From Anastrepha obliqua (Eukaryota > Arthropoda > Insecta > Diptera > Tephritidae): DNA of 64,000 bases. The number at the start of each line of letters is the position of its first letter. Position 1 is the stretch's first letter. Below the pieces are notes generated by a model, which was not told where the DNA came from, did no database searches, and was given only the letters and a program-made list of their open reading frames with translations. Of this stretch, positions 36,633 to 47,663 are shown piece by piece. The position numbers were made by a program, and so were the translations under genes. Location: positions 2,232,001 to 2,296,000 of the forward strand of contig NC_072893.1 of NCBI RefSeq assembly GCF_027943255.1. The letters run 5' to 3'.

Positions 36633-37440
36633 TAGGTTATTCAATAAGTGTTGCGGTTCGATAAGAAAAAAACAAGTTTATGGTTTCAAATACACTTTGT
36701 TATTCAGTATAGTCTCCCCCAACATCAATCCACTTGTTCTAACGAGATTCCATTTTATGAATTCCATCTCTGAAGTAAGATTCTGGAAGGGCTGCAAAAT
36801 ACGCTTCAACAACTGTTATGACCTCACCATTTGATGCGAAACTCTTTCGGCGCATGTATTTTCTTAGGCATGGAAATAGATGTAAGTCAGTGGGGAGGTT
36901 TGAATGGTTTGAAGGGGTTAAATGTGTAGGATACGAAGGACGCTCCAACAATTCGAACTTGAATTCATGGATTTTAGTCATTATCCAAATGCTCTTGTGA
37001 CACGGTGCATTGTCTTGATGAAAAAGAATTTTTTTCTTTTGCAAAGTGGTCAGTTTTTGACGAATTTTTTTCTTTTAACTGATCTAAAAGCTTACAATAA
37101 TATTCAGAAGTTATTGTTTCATCAGTTTGCAAGTAATCTACCAATAAAATTCCTTTCGAATCCCGGAAAGCTGATGCTAACACCTTCTTGGCCGATTTGC
37201 GGACACGAACTCGTTTGGAACCGAAGAACCGATTTTCCCCATTTGTTAGTCTCTTGTTTTGATTTATGATCATGGTAATAGACACGAGTCTCTTTTATAG
37301 TGGTAAATCGATGCACAAAATCCACTCTATCCTTCTGAAAATGCTCTAAATGTTGCTGAGAAAGTTGCATTCGAATGTGTTTTTGTTCCAATGTTAGCGA
37401 ATGCGGCAACCATTGGGCACACAGCTTTCTGAAACCCAAT
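36633..37440 (-). pseudogene. Irritans-subfamily mariner, 5'-truncated
   Basis: On the minus strand the protein can be followed from KLCAQWLPHSLTLEQKHIR through RTRFTTIKETRVYYH, KSAKKVLASAFRDSKGILLV, DYLQTDETITSEYYCKLLDQ and ILFHQDNAPCHKS (second aspartate). It then continues through a slightly rearranged PSYPTHLTPSN-LPTDLHLFP (third aspartate region), KYMRRKSFASNGEV and YFRDGIHKMESR, with a TAG replacing TGG, then NKWIDVGGDYTE and a stop at 36700-36702. The motifs HQDNAPCHKS and KVLASAF-D are those of Himar1-like (irritans) mariners. The right terminus AGGTTATTCAATAAGTG starts at about 36634 next to a TA. The N-terminal HTH domain is missing and frame shifts occur near 37020 and 37260. Confidence 0.85.
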
Positions 37441-38011
37441 ACTTTTGATGTAAACGTTAAAGATAATCTTAAGAAAAATTTAATTTAAATTTCTAACGAA
37501 TGTATTTACAATATGTTGAACTACGAGGAAGCATTCTGCGATATGCGAATAACTCGTAATCGAAATTCTACCTGGTATACTAATATTAAAAACTTCTATT
37601 TCAAAGTCGAGCATAATTGTAACAAATCGATATGAGAATAAAAGGAAACTTTTTAGTAAAATTTGAAATTTGTGAAATTAATGTCAAACTAAAATTGTAC
37701 GATCAATTTATTCTATTGGACCCCACGTTAAAACAAAAATCAAAGAAAATTCAAGTACAACTTTGTCCAATTTAGAGCTAAAATCATTATATTTAGAACA
37801 AATTATACATATAAAATATGTCAGACAAATACAACATCAAACAAAGAAATCTAGTTTCGTAAACGTAAGCATAGACATAAAAATTGTTCTTACCATCATT
37901 ATGTTAACGATATTTAATATATAACACAAATAAAAAACTGTCTATATTGTCTATTTCATCGGAGCCTCAAACTAACGGTGGGGATGTTATAGTGAAGCCC
38001 TTAAGCATAAT
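37441..38011. other. AT-rich spacer, no gene seen
   Basis: No coding or repeat structure was recognised between the mariner remnant and the Harbinger element. Confidence 0.45.
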
Positions 38012-38277
38012 ATAGGCCCCTATTATGAGTTACATTCGATCTTCGATATTCGCTGGTTGTCGAAGATCGAAAATCGAATGTCAATTTGGTATTATGAGCG
38101 GTGCAACCCTATCGAAATTTTCGTTGTTTACCGAACTTAGAGTCGAATGCAATTTTGCTTTCGATTGTGTAGCGTATTGAGGGAAAACTTGTTAAAGTGT
38201 AAGTTGTTTGCGATTATTTATGGTTTTATAGTAACCAAATAATAAATATATACTAATTTTGTTAATTTTATGCAGGT

Positions 38278-38520
38278 CGAAAGTCGTGAGTACCAAACAA
38301 CAATTAGAAAGGCGAATCCACAATTCGCAAAAGGGATTTGCACCAAAGTTCAAGCAGCAAAAAAATGGGAGGAATTTACAACGGAGCTGAATTGCTTGGG
38401 ACCACCAGTGAGAACGGCAGCAAAATGGATTTTATTGTGATGTTTATAGAAATACATTTTTATTTTCCCTTGGCAGGTATGGGCTGAAATACGTAGAGGA
38501 ACTGAAATACATATTTTTTC
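38278..38520 (+). pseudogene. Harbinger Myb/SANT-like accessory protein remnant
   Basis: After a possible acceptor (TTTTATGCAG, about 38276) a frame reads FAKGICTKVQAAKKWEEFTT, ELNCLGPPVRTAAKW, then a break. A second possible acceptor (TTGGCAG, about 38477) leads into VWAEIRRGTEI. The order KKWEEFTxxLNxLGPPxRTxxxWxxVWAE is that of the Myb/SANT-like DNA-binding protein carried by Harbinger elements. No valid donor was seen for the intron and the frame is short, so it is probably non-functional. Confidence 0.65.
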
Positions 38521-38612
38521 GAATGACGAATAATTGAATAAAGAAAATTTATTACAAAAATAAAACAGAGACTGTGGCGTAAAGGTTTCTATTTAATACT
38601 TTTTAGATTTTT

Positions 38613-39077
38613 CTATAATATTCTCAAAATTTCATTTCTTATGTTTTCTACTTCTCCGTTATTTGACTCCACTTCAATATCTTCAGCATCATCGTACACA
38701 GTGGGTTGAGCAAGTCCTAGCATACCTTCATTACCAATACTCAATTGGTACGATCCCTGAGCACAAAATCGCAGAACTGTGTCTAGCTTTAAAATATTTG
38801 GAATCAATTTGGCTCGGGTGCACTGCTGCAACTGGTTTTCTGTACTGGACAGTAGGTTCACAAACGCCTCTTTAGATAATCTAAAGTTCTTTAAAAATCT
38901 GTAAGGAAATTTCTGTAATATTAAGTACGTCAACACATTTTGAAAATTCTAAATTTACTCAGTGGAAGCCATTTCTAGGGGGTTGGATGCGTCCCTCAAC
39001 TGTTTTCTACTTCTAGCTAGTTCCACTAATCTTTCATCGTCCGATGAATCGTCGAACCACAACTCCGTTGTACTCAT
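38613..39077 (-). CDS. Harbinger transposase N-terminal fragment with one intron (134 aa if spliced)
   Basis: Exon 1 runs 39077-38959 (MSTTELWFDDSSDDERLVEL to ASTE). An intron at 38958-38899 has GTAAAT at its donor and CCTTACAG at its acceptor. Exon 2 runs 38898-38613. Splicing restores the family motif EFLKNFRLSKEAFV across the junction, and the total of 405 bases is an exact number of codons. Exon 2 continues TVLRFCAQGSYQLSIGNEGM and LGLAQPTV, the conserved Harbinger N-terminal block, and then joins in frame to an acidic C-terminus (DDAEDIEVESNNGEV) where the whole DDE domain has been lost. The protein cannot be a nuclease. It is interesting mainly because neither the splice sites nor the frame has decayed. 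Confidence 0.7.
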
Positions 39078-39381
39078 TTTCACAAAAAATACTTTTTTCA
39101 ACTTTTAAAAATAATGTTAGCAAAGAGTTCCAACACAATCGGTTTTTCTTTTATTTTGATTTGCTGTATCAGCTGAGAAAAAATTATCTATTGTAAATGC
39201 GTCGAGCGATCGAAATTCACAATAGTCCTATTCTTCAACGAATGAGCACCATAATACCAAATGAAAATTCGTTCGATCAGCACTTTCGACTGCAGTCGAA
39301 GATCGAATGTTGCTCATAATAGGGGCCATAATTCACTTAGTATTCATAAGTTAATTGAGTTTGCATTTCTGGCATGTGTCA

Positions 39382-41911
39382 TCTATACTAATATTATAAA
39401 GAGGAAAACTTTGTTTGTTTGTTTGTAATGAATAGGCTCAAAAACTACTGGACCGATTTTAAAAATTCCTTCACCATTCGAAAGCTACATCATCCACGAG
39501 TAACATGGATCATATTTTATTTTGGAAATAGGGCTCGCGATATAGGTCAAAACGTGGACCCGGGTAACCTTCGGGTGTGTATGTACAATATGGGTATCAA
39601 ATGGAAGCTGTTGGTGAATGCTTTAGTCCTGAGTATCTTTCATGCCGCTCCGTGACTAGGGTCTCGAGATAGAGACCAAAAAGTGGACCCTAGAATGTGT
39701 TTGTACAATATGGATATCAAATTGAAGCTGTTGGTGAATGCTTTAGTACAGAGTATTTTTCATGCCGCTCCGTGACTGGGGTCTCGAGATATAGGTCAAA
39801 ACGTGGACCCGGGTAACCTTTGGTTGTGTATGTACAATAAGGGTATAAAATGAAAGCTGTTAATAAGTGCTTTAATACGGGGTAATTTTCATACCTATTG
39901 ATGACTAGGGTCTGGAAATATATGCCAAAACGTGGACCCGCCGTGTCTTTGCACCGAATTAAACCAAACTTACACACATAGTTAAGGAGGTATTCTGATG
40001 GTTTCCGTATAGTTTGGATACCTATTGGTAGATAGGGTCTCGAGATATAGGTCAAAACGTGGACCCGGGTAACCCTCGGATGTGTATGTACAATATGGGT
40101 ATCAACTGGAAGCTGTTAGTGAATGCTTTAGTTCAGAGTATTTCCATACGCTCCGTGACTAGGGTCTCGAGATAGAGACCAAAACGTGGACCCCAGAATG
40201 TGTTTGTACAATATGGATATCATATGAAAGCTGTTGATAAGTGCTTTATACGGGGTAATTTTCATATTGATGACTAGGGTCTCGAAATATATGCCAAAAC
40301 GTGGACCCGCCGTGTCTTTGAACCGAATTAAACCAAACGTACACACATTGTTAAGTAGGTATTGAAGATGATTTCCGTATAGTTTGAATACCTATTGGTT
40401 GATAGGGTCTCGAGATATAGGTCAAAACGTGGACCCGGGTAACCTTCGGACGTGTATGTACAATATGGGTATCAAATGAAAGCTGTTGGTGAATGCTTTA
40501 TTACAGAGTATTTTTCATGCCGCTACGTGACTAGGGTCTCGAGATAGAGACTAAAACGTGGAGATTCTAGGTGTTTGTATAATATGGATATCAAATTGAA
40601 GCTGTTGGTGAATGCCTTAGTACAGAGTATTTTTCATGCCGCTCCGTGACTGGGGTCTCGAGATATAGGTGAAAACGTGGACCCGGGTAACCTTCGGACG
40701 TGTATGTACAATATGGGTATCAAATGAAAGCTGTTGGTGAATGCTTTATTACAAAGTACTTTTCATGCCGCTCCGTGACTGGGGTCTCGAGATATAGGTC
40801 AAAACGTTGACCCGGGTAACCTTCGGACGTGTATGTACAATATGGGTATCAAATGAAAGCTGTTGGTGAATGCTTTATTACAGAGTACTTTTCATGCCGC
40901 TCCGTGACTAGGGTCTCGAGATAGAGACCAAAACGTGGAGATTCTAGGTGTTTGTACAATATGGATATCAAATTGAAGCTGTTGGTGAATGCCTTAGTAC
41001 AGAGTATTTTTCATGCCGCTACGTGACTGGGGTCTCGAGATATAGGTCAAAACGTGGACCCGGGTAACCTTTGGTTGTGTATGTACAATATGGGTATCAA
41101 ATGAAAGCTGTTGATAAGTGCTTTAATACGGGGTAATTTTCATACCTATTGATGACTAGGGTCTCGAAATATATGCCAAAACGTGGACCCGCCGAGTCTT
41201 TGCACCGAATTAAACCAAACTTACGCACTTCGTTAAGTAAGTATTGAAAATGGGTTTCGCAAAGTTTGGTTGTAATTCGGAGCACTGGCAACGGGTACAG
41301 CGTTCTTTTGAACTAGCCATAATGTCGCTTACTTTTTTGACACTTGGGGCGGAACTGAACTGTCAAATTGACAGTGTGAGTTACAATGTGTCAATATTTC
41401 TTTCTGATTTGAATGCCATAAGGAAAAAACGTAAGTGCAACATGTAAAAATTGTTTGTGAATTTTTTTGGAGTGGATTTTGGAACAGTGAATAATTTCTT
41501 ACGAAATTTGAGAATTTAATGTGGAATCCGAATGAAATTATGTGTTCGTGGAAAAAACAATTTTTTTCGTTTTTTTTTTTTGAAAAATATAAATGGATAA
41601 TGGTTAAAAAAGCTCCAATGCTTAATAAAACATATAAATTGAAACGAAAAATTCATGGATGATCAGGAAAAAAGACGATTGTTTATTCATATGCGTTGAT
41701 TTGAAATTTAAAAACAATCTTCTTTTTTCCTGATTTTCAATTTATATTTTATATTTACTCAAAAACAAATAGAAAAACAAAAAATATTGTTTATGCCAAA
41801 GCGCTTGAATAAAGAATAAAGAAATAAATAATATGAAAATCATATATTTTCTGTTCTAAACCATATCTATTCTATTTTAGTGTGCCCAGCGAAGGGGGCC
41901 GGGTTTGCTAG
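39382..41911 (+). mobile_element. Non-autonomous Helitron, about 2.5 kb
   Basis: The left end TCTATACTAATATTATAAAG is the typical 5' terminus of many insect Helitrons. The right end is CTAG (41908-41911), preceded at 41884-41899 by a short hairpin (GCCC, 8-base loop, GGGC) and GGGTTTG. The element lies between A (39381) and T (41912), as expected for rolling-circle insertion, and has neither inverted repeats nor a target duplication. It encodes no Rep/helicase. Most of its length is a minisatellite (separate entry). A 23 bp inverted pair at 41662-41684 and 41712-41734 is also inside. Confidence 0.88.
39531..41285 (+). repeat. 14-unit minisatellite (115-129 bp) inside the Helitron
   Basis: Units begin with GGGTCTCGAGATA or a variant at 39531, 39659, 39779, 39908, 40035, 40162, 40277, 40405, 40534, 40653, 40782, 40911, 41030 and 41159. 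Three types can be told apart just after the start: A (ATAGGTCAAAACGTGGACCC), B (TAGAGACCAAAACGTGGA) and C (ATATGCCAAAACGTGGACCC, with CCGAATTAAACCAAAC). Their order is A B A C, A B C, A B A, A B A C, a higher-order pattern showing that multi-unit blocks were duplicated. Confidence 0.93.
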
Positions 41912-42074
41912 TCTAAAATAAAGTAATTATAAAGAATTGTTTTTATAACACTCATATATTGAATTCATTTAGCAACTTTTATTATTTGCACTTCTTGCAT
42001 ACATTTTTCAAATTGATTAATTCTTAAACTCCCAAAACGATAGGGTTTATTTGACCGATCGTTCATACGATAAT

Positions 42075-42212
42075 TTGAGTCATTGAAAAAAGTCCTTGTC
42101 GGCGAGTGGGCCAAAATACCTGCAAGTCACATTCGAGCAGCTTGCGATTCGTTTCTGGACCGTCTTAAGACTATAGTCAAGGCAAAAGGTGGTCGTATCG
42201 AGCAAAAGTAAA
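42075..42212 (+). pseudogene. Tc1-like transposase C-terminal scrap
   Basis: The plus strand reads SLKKVLVGEWAKIPASHIRA, ACDSFLDRLKTIVKAKGGRI, then EQK and a stop at 42210-42212. EWAxIP and the R-L-K-x-I-x-K-GG block are the usual end of Tc1-type transposases. Only about 45 codons remain. Confidence 0.65.
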
Positions 42213-42364
42213 TTGATTCTTTTTTTTTAATTTTTTCACACAATTTTTACTTTGAATTGAATAAAAGTAATTTCCCAAACCGAATGTATGGCCTTTTTAA
42301 TTTATTACAATAAAGTGGAATTTAATCAAGATAAAATAAAATAAGTTGCTCGCGTGAAAACCTA

Positions 42365-42880
42365 CGGTAAAAAGTATGAGCCCTGGTGTACTGCTGATAA
42401 CTTCACAACAACTTCAACGAACTGTTAAGCATCCAGTTAAGGTTTATGTTTGTGGTTGCTTATCGGAGAAAGGAATTGACCGTTTATTTGTGTTTACCGC
42501 CAATTAGAATGTAGTTTTGGTGAATAAAATGTACTATGTGGATGTGTGGAAGAACTAGCCAACCTTGGATTTTACGAGAAGACAATGATCCCGAGCATCG
42601 AAGCCGAAGGTGTGTAAAGTGAACAGCGAAATGGGATTGAAATGTCTGATTAACTTTCACACTCGCCTGTTGCCAGTCCTATTGAAAATGTTTGAGAAAT
42701 GGTAAAGCAAAAATTTGAAGGAAAATAAATGTGGACGTTCAAACAGTTGTCAAGGCAAATTCGTTTGATTAGGAGCCGATCACCTCCACAACTTGCGCAG
42801 AAGTTAACACAAAATTTGACTCGAAGATGTGGGACCATTATAGGTAATGGTGCTGACTATACATTTTATAGAAAATATTG
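42365..42880 (+). pseudogene. Tc1-like transposase, C-terminal third
   Basis: Pieces in order are HPVKVYVCGCLSEKGIDRLF, MYYVDV, QPWILREDNDPKHRSRRC (second aspartate), RNGIEMSDW, SHSPDCCPIENVWEMVKQKF (final glutamate), then FKQLSRQIRLIRSRSPPQLA and RRCGTIIGNGADYTFY. D to E spacing is in the Tc1 range. Several stops and frame shifts are present. The N-terminal two thirds are missing. It differs from the other Tc1 copies here and represents another lineage. Confidence 0.75.
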
Positions 42881-42884
42881 CGTA

Positions 42885-43905
42885 TAATAAATATTATAAG
42901 CCCATACAATGCAGTTTATTAGAATTGAATTGGTCATGTATTATAGTTTCTCCGTTATGGTGGTCACGTTTCTGTTGGACAGACTCTGTATTATGGAGAC
43001 TTATCATTTCGAATACGTATTGAGGCTCTAATTATTTTATATAAAAGGTTCCTACGGTTGTATGTCTTCTCCGATCAGAGGAAAGGCTTTTCATGACAAA
43101 CATGTACTCGAAAGTCTCCCTTTGTCCAAGAAGAGGTTTTAATATAAAAGCTCATAAAAAATTGGCAAGAAAATACGTATGTATATGTTTTATACACTGC
43201 ATTTTCTAATGGTGCCCACACTCACCTGTAGAAAACAGCTGCTTTCGTTTGGTTACATTTACTCAATACATCGGTTTGTGTAGGTTTGTGTTTGGTTGTA
43301 TCGACACAATGTTGCCATTCATATTTTTGCATACCTACTTTTACACACATCCACGTTATCAGTTACAATTTTTCATTGTTTAATAAACCAAAGCCAAAAA
43401 CCAACAAAAGCAAATAGTTCATTTATCTATAATTAACATTATTAAACATTATTATTATAAAAAATTTAAATTTGTTTAAGTTTATTTTGTTAATAATTTC
43501 AAAATGTTATGTTTGGCAACACTGTGTAGTTGGAGAGCAATCAGCTAACACGTTTTTACGGGATATTCAACATTTACACACGGTAAGAGAACGAAAGTGA
43601 GTTTTCATTTACATGGCCCTCTCACAAGTTTGATCGTGTCAGCTGACATGGAACGTACATTACGTCGGCGAGTGCGAACACCATAAGTCCTTCCCACGTT
43701 ACTTGGCATTAGAAGCATATACCATAATTTGATATTTCGGTGTATGTATGTGTGTATTTAATCTAGCTGTTTCTTATTTCGCTCCTTTTGTGCATCGGTC
43801 GTGCGGCACTCCGATTTGGCAGAGACTTATGAAAGTCTACTAAACAAAACTTTCCCCGTGATTTCTCAGAAAAAATGTCCTTGTGAATTGGGCACTAAGC
43901 TTATG
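42885..43905. other. Intergenic DNA; degenerate SINE traces
   Basis: No gene was recognised. At 43086-43170 the minus-strand SINE body may be traced (TTTTCATGACAAACATG, ACTCGAAAGTCTCCCTTTG versus TTTCATGGCAGAAATAC, ACTCGGAGGTTTGCCTTTG), highly diverged. Confidence 0.4.
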
Positions 43906-43913
43906 TCACTTAA

Positions 43914-44148
43914 CCCGGGGTTTGTCGCTAGCCAAATACAAACACAAACGGTCGCAACCGGGTAAAAATTACCACATAATGTATAGGTTTATAATTAATT
44001 AAATATTTATTTTGGGTAGGGAGCGCGTCTTTTGTTTCTATGCAAAGAAGTAGTTCAAGCTGCAGGTCACGATATTTTGTAGAAAAACAGTTAGAGGTGG
44101 TTTTATTACCTTTGTGGTATTTTTTACCCAGTAGCGACGAGCGCCGGG
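43914..44148. mobile_element. piggyBac-type MITE, 235 bp, TTAA target site
   Basis: TTAA flanks both sides (43910-43913 and 44149-44152). The ends are inverted repeats, CCCGGGGTTTGTCGCTA on the left and CCCGGCGCTCGTCGCTA read from the right. A second matching block follows on each side, GGGTAAAAATTACCACA on the left and GGGTAAAAAATACCACA from the right. There is no transposase. The TTAA duplication and CCC ends point to the piggyBac superfamily. Confidence 0.75.
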
Positions 44149-44152
44149 TTAA

Positions 44153-46130
44153 TGTCGTCTTCTTTTGGGATTTATTGAAAGAAAATGTGTATACCAACAA
44201 CACATGGGCGAATCCCAAACTGACTGACTCGATGCTAAAATGTCATAGAAAATATCGGCAGAAGAGCAAACGGCACGAGTCATCCATTTACGGATAAGGT
44301 GTTAATATGTATAAATATATTCATAACCTTCATGCCCATCATTTTGCCTAAAATTAAACACAAATAAATTTTTCAAATAAACAATGCGTATTTTTTCATA
44401 TTTCAAAATATGTGATAGCAATGGTCTTATACCCTATAGTATGATTTCCTTTTTCTTTATCGAGAATAAAAAGTGATTCAAAACATTTATTACCTCTTTC
44501 TCGAAATTCTATTGATTCGGTAAATGTTAATTGCTTTGTAAACAATAAATAAATAAAAATATTTAAAACTTAGCACCTTTTCATTGGAAACAGCAAGATA
44601 TTAAAATTCATTGTGTGATACTTAAAAGTATTTGTTGTTGAAAGAATAAATTGAGAAGTCCCAGTCTCAGTACCAGTCGAACACCCACAACAAAAGAGCC
44701 ACAAAAGTAATCAAAACAAATTCATAAGCAGAAAATAAATATTCTAAGCAACATTTATGAGACCACAAAAGTACGTGCGTAAACCGAATATTGCGATAAG
44801 AAAACAAAACCCCACCAAGAGTGCAAAACTGCTAGAAAAGGTAACTCGACAGGAACGAAATGAGCACCAGCTCTGGAAAAAGGGTCGACACAGCAAGTGT
44901 TGGATGAGAGCACCCAAACAACATGAAAACAATTAGATGACCTGACAATGGGACACTTAAGATTGTCGAACACACACACCCGCGCACACTCGCATATATA
45001 TATGTATGTATGTGAACATCCTACGCCCAGGCGCATGGTGGAGATGAATAGGACACTTGTTGTCACACAAGTCAGGCACCGCCTTGAGCCTCAAAGCGAC
45101 GACTTAAGAGCACAGAAAGCAGCAAAACCAATTAAGGGGACAAAGGAATCTCGAATCAGGTTGACGGACAGACATGACAGAAGAGCAGATGAAATTGACA
45201 GAATGTGACAAGCGTGCAACACTTGACGAAATTGAAAAAACAATAAAAGGACAAAATTGAAATGACAATCAGCAGGTTCTAGTGGATTGTGGCAGAGTGC
45301 ACACTCAAGTGTACGTGTGTGTGGATGCACGCGGGCAAAGGATCAAGAAGTTAGCACTAGATAAGGAAAACAAAAATGAGAGTGCACGGAGTCGTTGTAG
45401 TAGTAGTAGTAACAGTGATACCTGCTGCCAAATCTTGAAGAAAACAAAAAGTGAAATAACAACAACGATGACAACAAAAGGTTTGTCAAACCCAATGCAG
45501 TGCATTAATCTTTGCTTTTGGCCACATTTCGAGCTGCTGTTGCTGATTGCGTAGGCGGTGCATCTGAAAGGATATCATGCAGTGCCAACGAAAAGTGCAA
45601 TCAGCCACACTTGAGTGCGACTGGCCAAAAACAACAAACGCCTGAAAGACACAATACTGCAGCGATCGATGCTGCATATGTCGAATCGGTAAATGACACA
45701 ATTTTCCCTTAGATATACAACAACTAATAGCGTTTTGAATGTTCCCCTCTTCTTCGACCTCCAAGTTGGTCGAAACAAAACCATTTTTTTGCCTTTTGAT
45801 TTTCTTGTTTTCAATGTTCTGATGTTTTTTGCTGCAATTGGAATTCTAAAGCGATGCACAACGCTTCGACGTATAACGCTTCGGCGCATAGCGCATTGGC
45901 GTATAACGCATCGGCGTTTTTGCAAACTAAAATCCATGAAATTTTTATTCTTTAATGTTTGTAATATTCATAAATAAAGCCAGAAGTCTACAGAAATAAA
46001 TTTATGAAAGATGCCGAAATACGCTTCTTCCTTCATCTTGACTTAAAATGCCAATATATAGGTAGTGTTAATAACGCCTTGGAAAGTTTAATATTATATA
46101 AAAATACATTCATTTGCATTTTTGCCTTGC
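44153..46130. other. Intergenic DNA, no gene seen
   Basis: There are short overlapping frames only. Microsatellite-like runs lie at 44970-45012 (CACACACACCCGC, ATATATATATG) and 45398-45410 (TAG)n. The 15 bp minisatellite at 45860-45919 is listed separately. Confidence 0.5.
45860..45919. repeat. Four-unit 15 bp minisatellite
   Basis: The units are AACGCTTCGACGTAT, AACGCTTCGGCGCAT, AGCGCATTGGCGTAT and AACGCATCGGCGTTT at 45860, 45875, 45890 and 45905. The unit length of 15 keeps a reading frame open on both strands, which explains the open frames across it; I see no other sign of coding. Confidence 0.9.
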
Positions 46131-46131
46131 C

Positions 46132-46331
46132 CTAGTAAGGACTTAAAAGGAGAGGAAGTTCAGATGAATTTAAATCTTTGATACCTATAAAATAATTTTG
46201 ATATCCGAGGAAAGGGCAAGAGCCATTAAACTGCTGGATATATAATTTATTAACTATTCTAGCAACTCTGCCAGAGTGAAAGGTAATTTTTATTACTTCG
46301 TCGGTTGAATAACCATTCATGTGTTTACTTC
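46132..46331 (-). repeat. Unclassified dispersed repeat, copy 2 (coding-like)
   Basis: A 62-codon minus-strand frame reads MNGYSTDEVIKITFHSGRVA, RIVNKLYIQQFNGSCPFLGY and ends ELPLLLSPY. Its middle recurs at about 36060-36120 (minus). It may be a piece of a retrotransposon structural protein, but I do not recognise the family. Confidence 0.45.
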
Positions 46332-47403
46332 TAATAAAAAAGCATATTACAAGAAAACATAGACTTAAGAGAGGATATTATAGATAAATTGCTCTTAAGT
46401 TGGACGCTGCACGCCCATGCGCCGCGTACCAATTACGACTTTGCGCCGTACGTCGCACTTCTGGTTACACGGCAAACTGTAGAGGCCGTTTAAGCCTGGG
46501 GACCGGAGATAGACAATTATCGTTTTGTGATTTTGTTACTGACTGTTTGTCACACTAATGATAGAGGCCCGTGCAAGTGCATCGAAAGTAGGCGATTCTA
46601 TTGCTCCGTTTCTCAGTTTTCCCTGCTTTCCTTACTTACCAAGTGCCCAAGCCATCACAGGCTGTAATTTTCTGCTAAGCCATTCGTCAAATTTTCAAAG
46701 GTGTTACATACATAAATATGTACTTGTGTATGTACTACATGCACACTTATGCACATCTTTGGGAGAATTTGATTTTTCCTGATGGATTTCGAATATGTTT
46801 GATGTTTGTAATTTCTTCTTATTTAACACTCACACTTACATGCATAAATGCGTTCTGAGCAGTTGCATCTTTGTTGTTTTAGCCTAAGGGCCCATTGAAA
46901 TTTTCTAATGACTGTCATTATTTCTTGACAATAGTTTTGTCGTAATGACGAACAATGCTGCAGACAAAGAGGTTAGGACCGCTGACGCCAATGTTTTTCT
47001 CTGGCATTTTACGCTTTACGAGATGACATTAATCAAAACGATTATTACGTGCACATGTACATACGTACCTGTAGAAATGTGCATTGCAATGTGCATATGA
47101 AGCGCATAAAAACAGAAAATATCCTTTTGTAGGTCAAATGGAATTAAAAGTCGATTAATGTTTTAAAAATGGATTTTCAAAAAAGTAATTACACGAGAAC
47201 GCGGACTGAATCTGTAACGATTTTCTATTTTGTGGATTTTGGTTTGAGTAGTTTTTGTTCTGATTCCCACAGTAATGATGTTAAATGATTTTGAGTTTTA
47301 ATCGACTAGATTTTCCTGAAGAACATTGTGTTTTGCGTCCTGATGTATATCCTCTGGAACCTCTGAATAGATTTTAATCGTCCTGCTAGAGGTACAATAT
47401 GTG
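46332..47403. other. Intergenic DNA, no gene seen
   Basis: No coding remnant or repeat was recognised apart from short TACATA/ACATAC runs near 46710 and 47060. Confidence 0.45.
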
Positions 47404-47405
47404 TA

Positions 47406-47660
47406 CAGTGAAAGCTTTCCTAACGGACCACGCAATTCGACGGATTTCTCCTTTGGGTGGACATTTTTTCCTATACCAAGTTTTAAGTATACATTTCGGA
47501 ACAAATAACTCTCTCTTAAGCGGACACTTTTTTGGCCGAACGTCGACAGTTATTTTTCATAAAATTGACGCGAGCCTCTTATCAAAAAACATCAAGATTT
47601 CTGTTCATAACAAACCAAACGAAAACCTCTGTTGAGTCAACTTCTTATAGGCGGACATAT
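47406..47660 (+). mobile_element. pogo/Tigger-like terminal remnant
   Basis: After a TA, CAGTGAAAGCTTTCCTAACG resembles a pogo/Tigger terminus. Related GGAC-containing units follow (TGGGTGGACATTTTTTC, TTAAGCGGACACTTTTTTG, TATAGGCGGACAT), as in the repeated subterminal motifs of such elements. No transposase and no right end were found; the fold-back element begins at its right edge. Confidence 0.4.
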
Positions 47661-47663
47661 AGT

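Larger units (their letters stand above)
38015..39327. mobile_element. PIF/Harbinger element, 1313 bp, with TIRs and TSD
   Basis: The left end GGCCCCTATTATGAG (38015) is matched by an inverted right end GGCCCCTATTATGAG (ending at 39327). The repeats continue over about 31 bp with two changes (ACATTCGATCTTCGA in both). The flanking triplet ATA occurs at 38012-38014 and 39328-39330, the 3 bp duplication expected for this superfamily. Inside are two opposed coding parts: a Myb/SANT-like remnant on the plus strand and a transposase N-terminus on the minus strand. The catalytic DDE domain is deleted, so the copy is non-autonomous. Confidence 0.92.
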
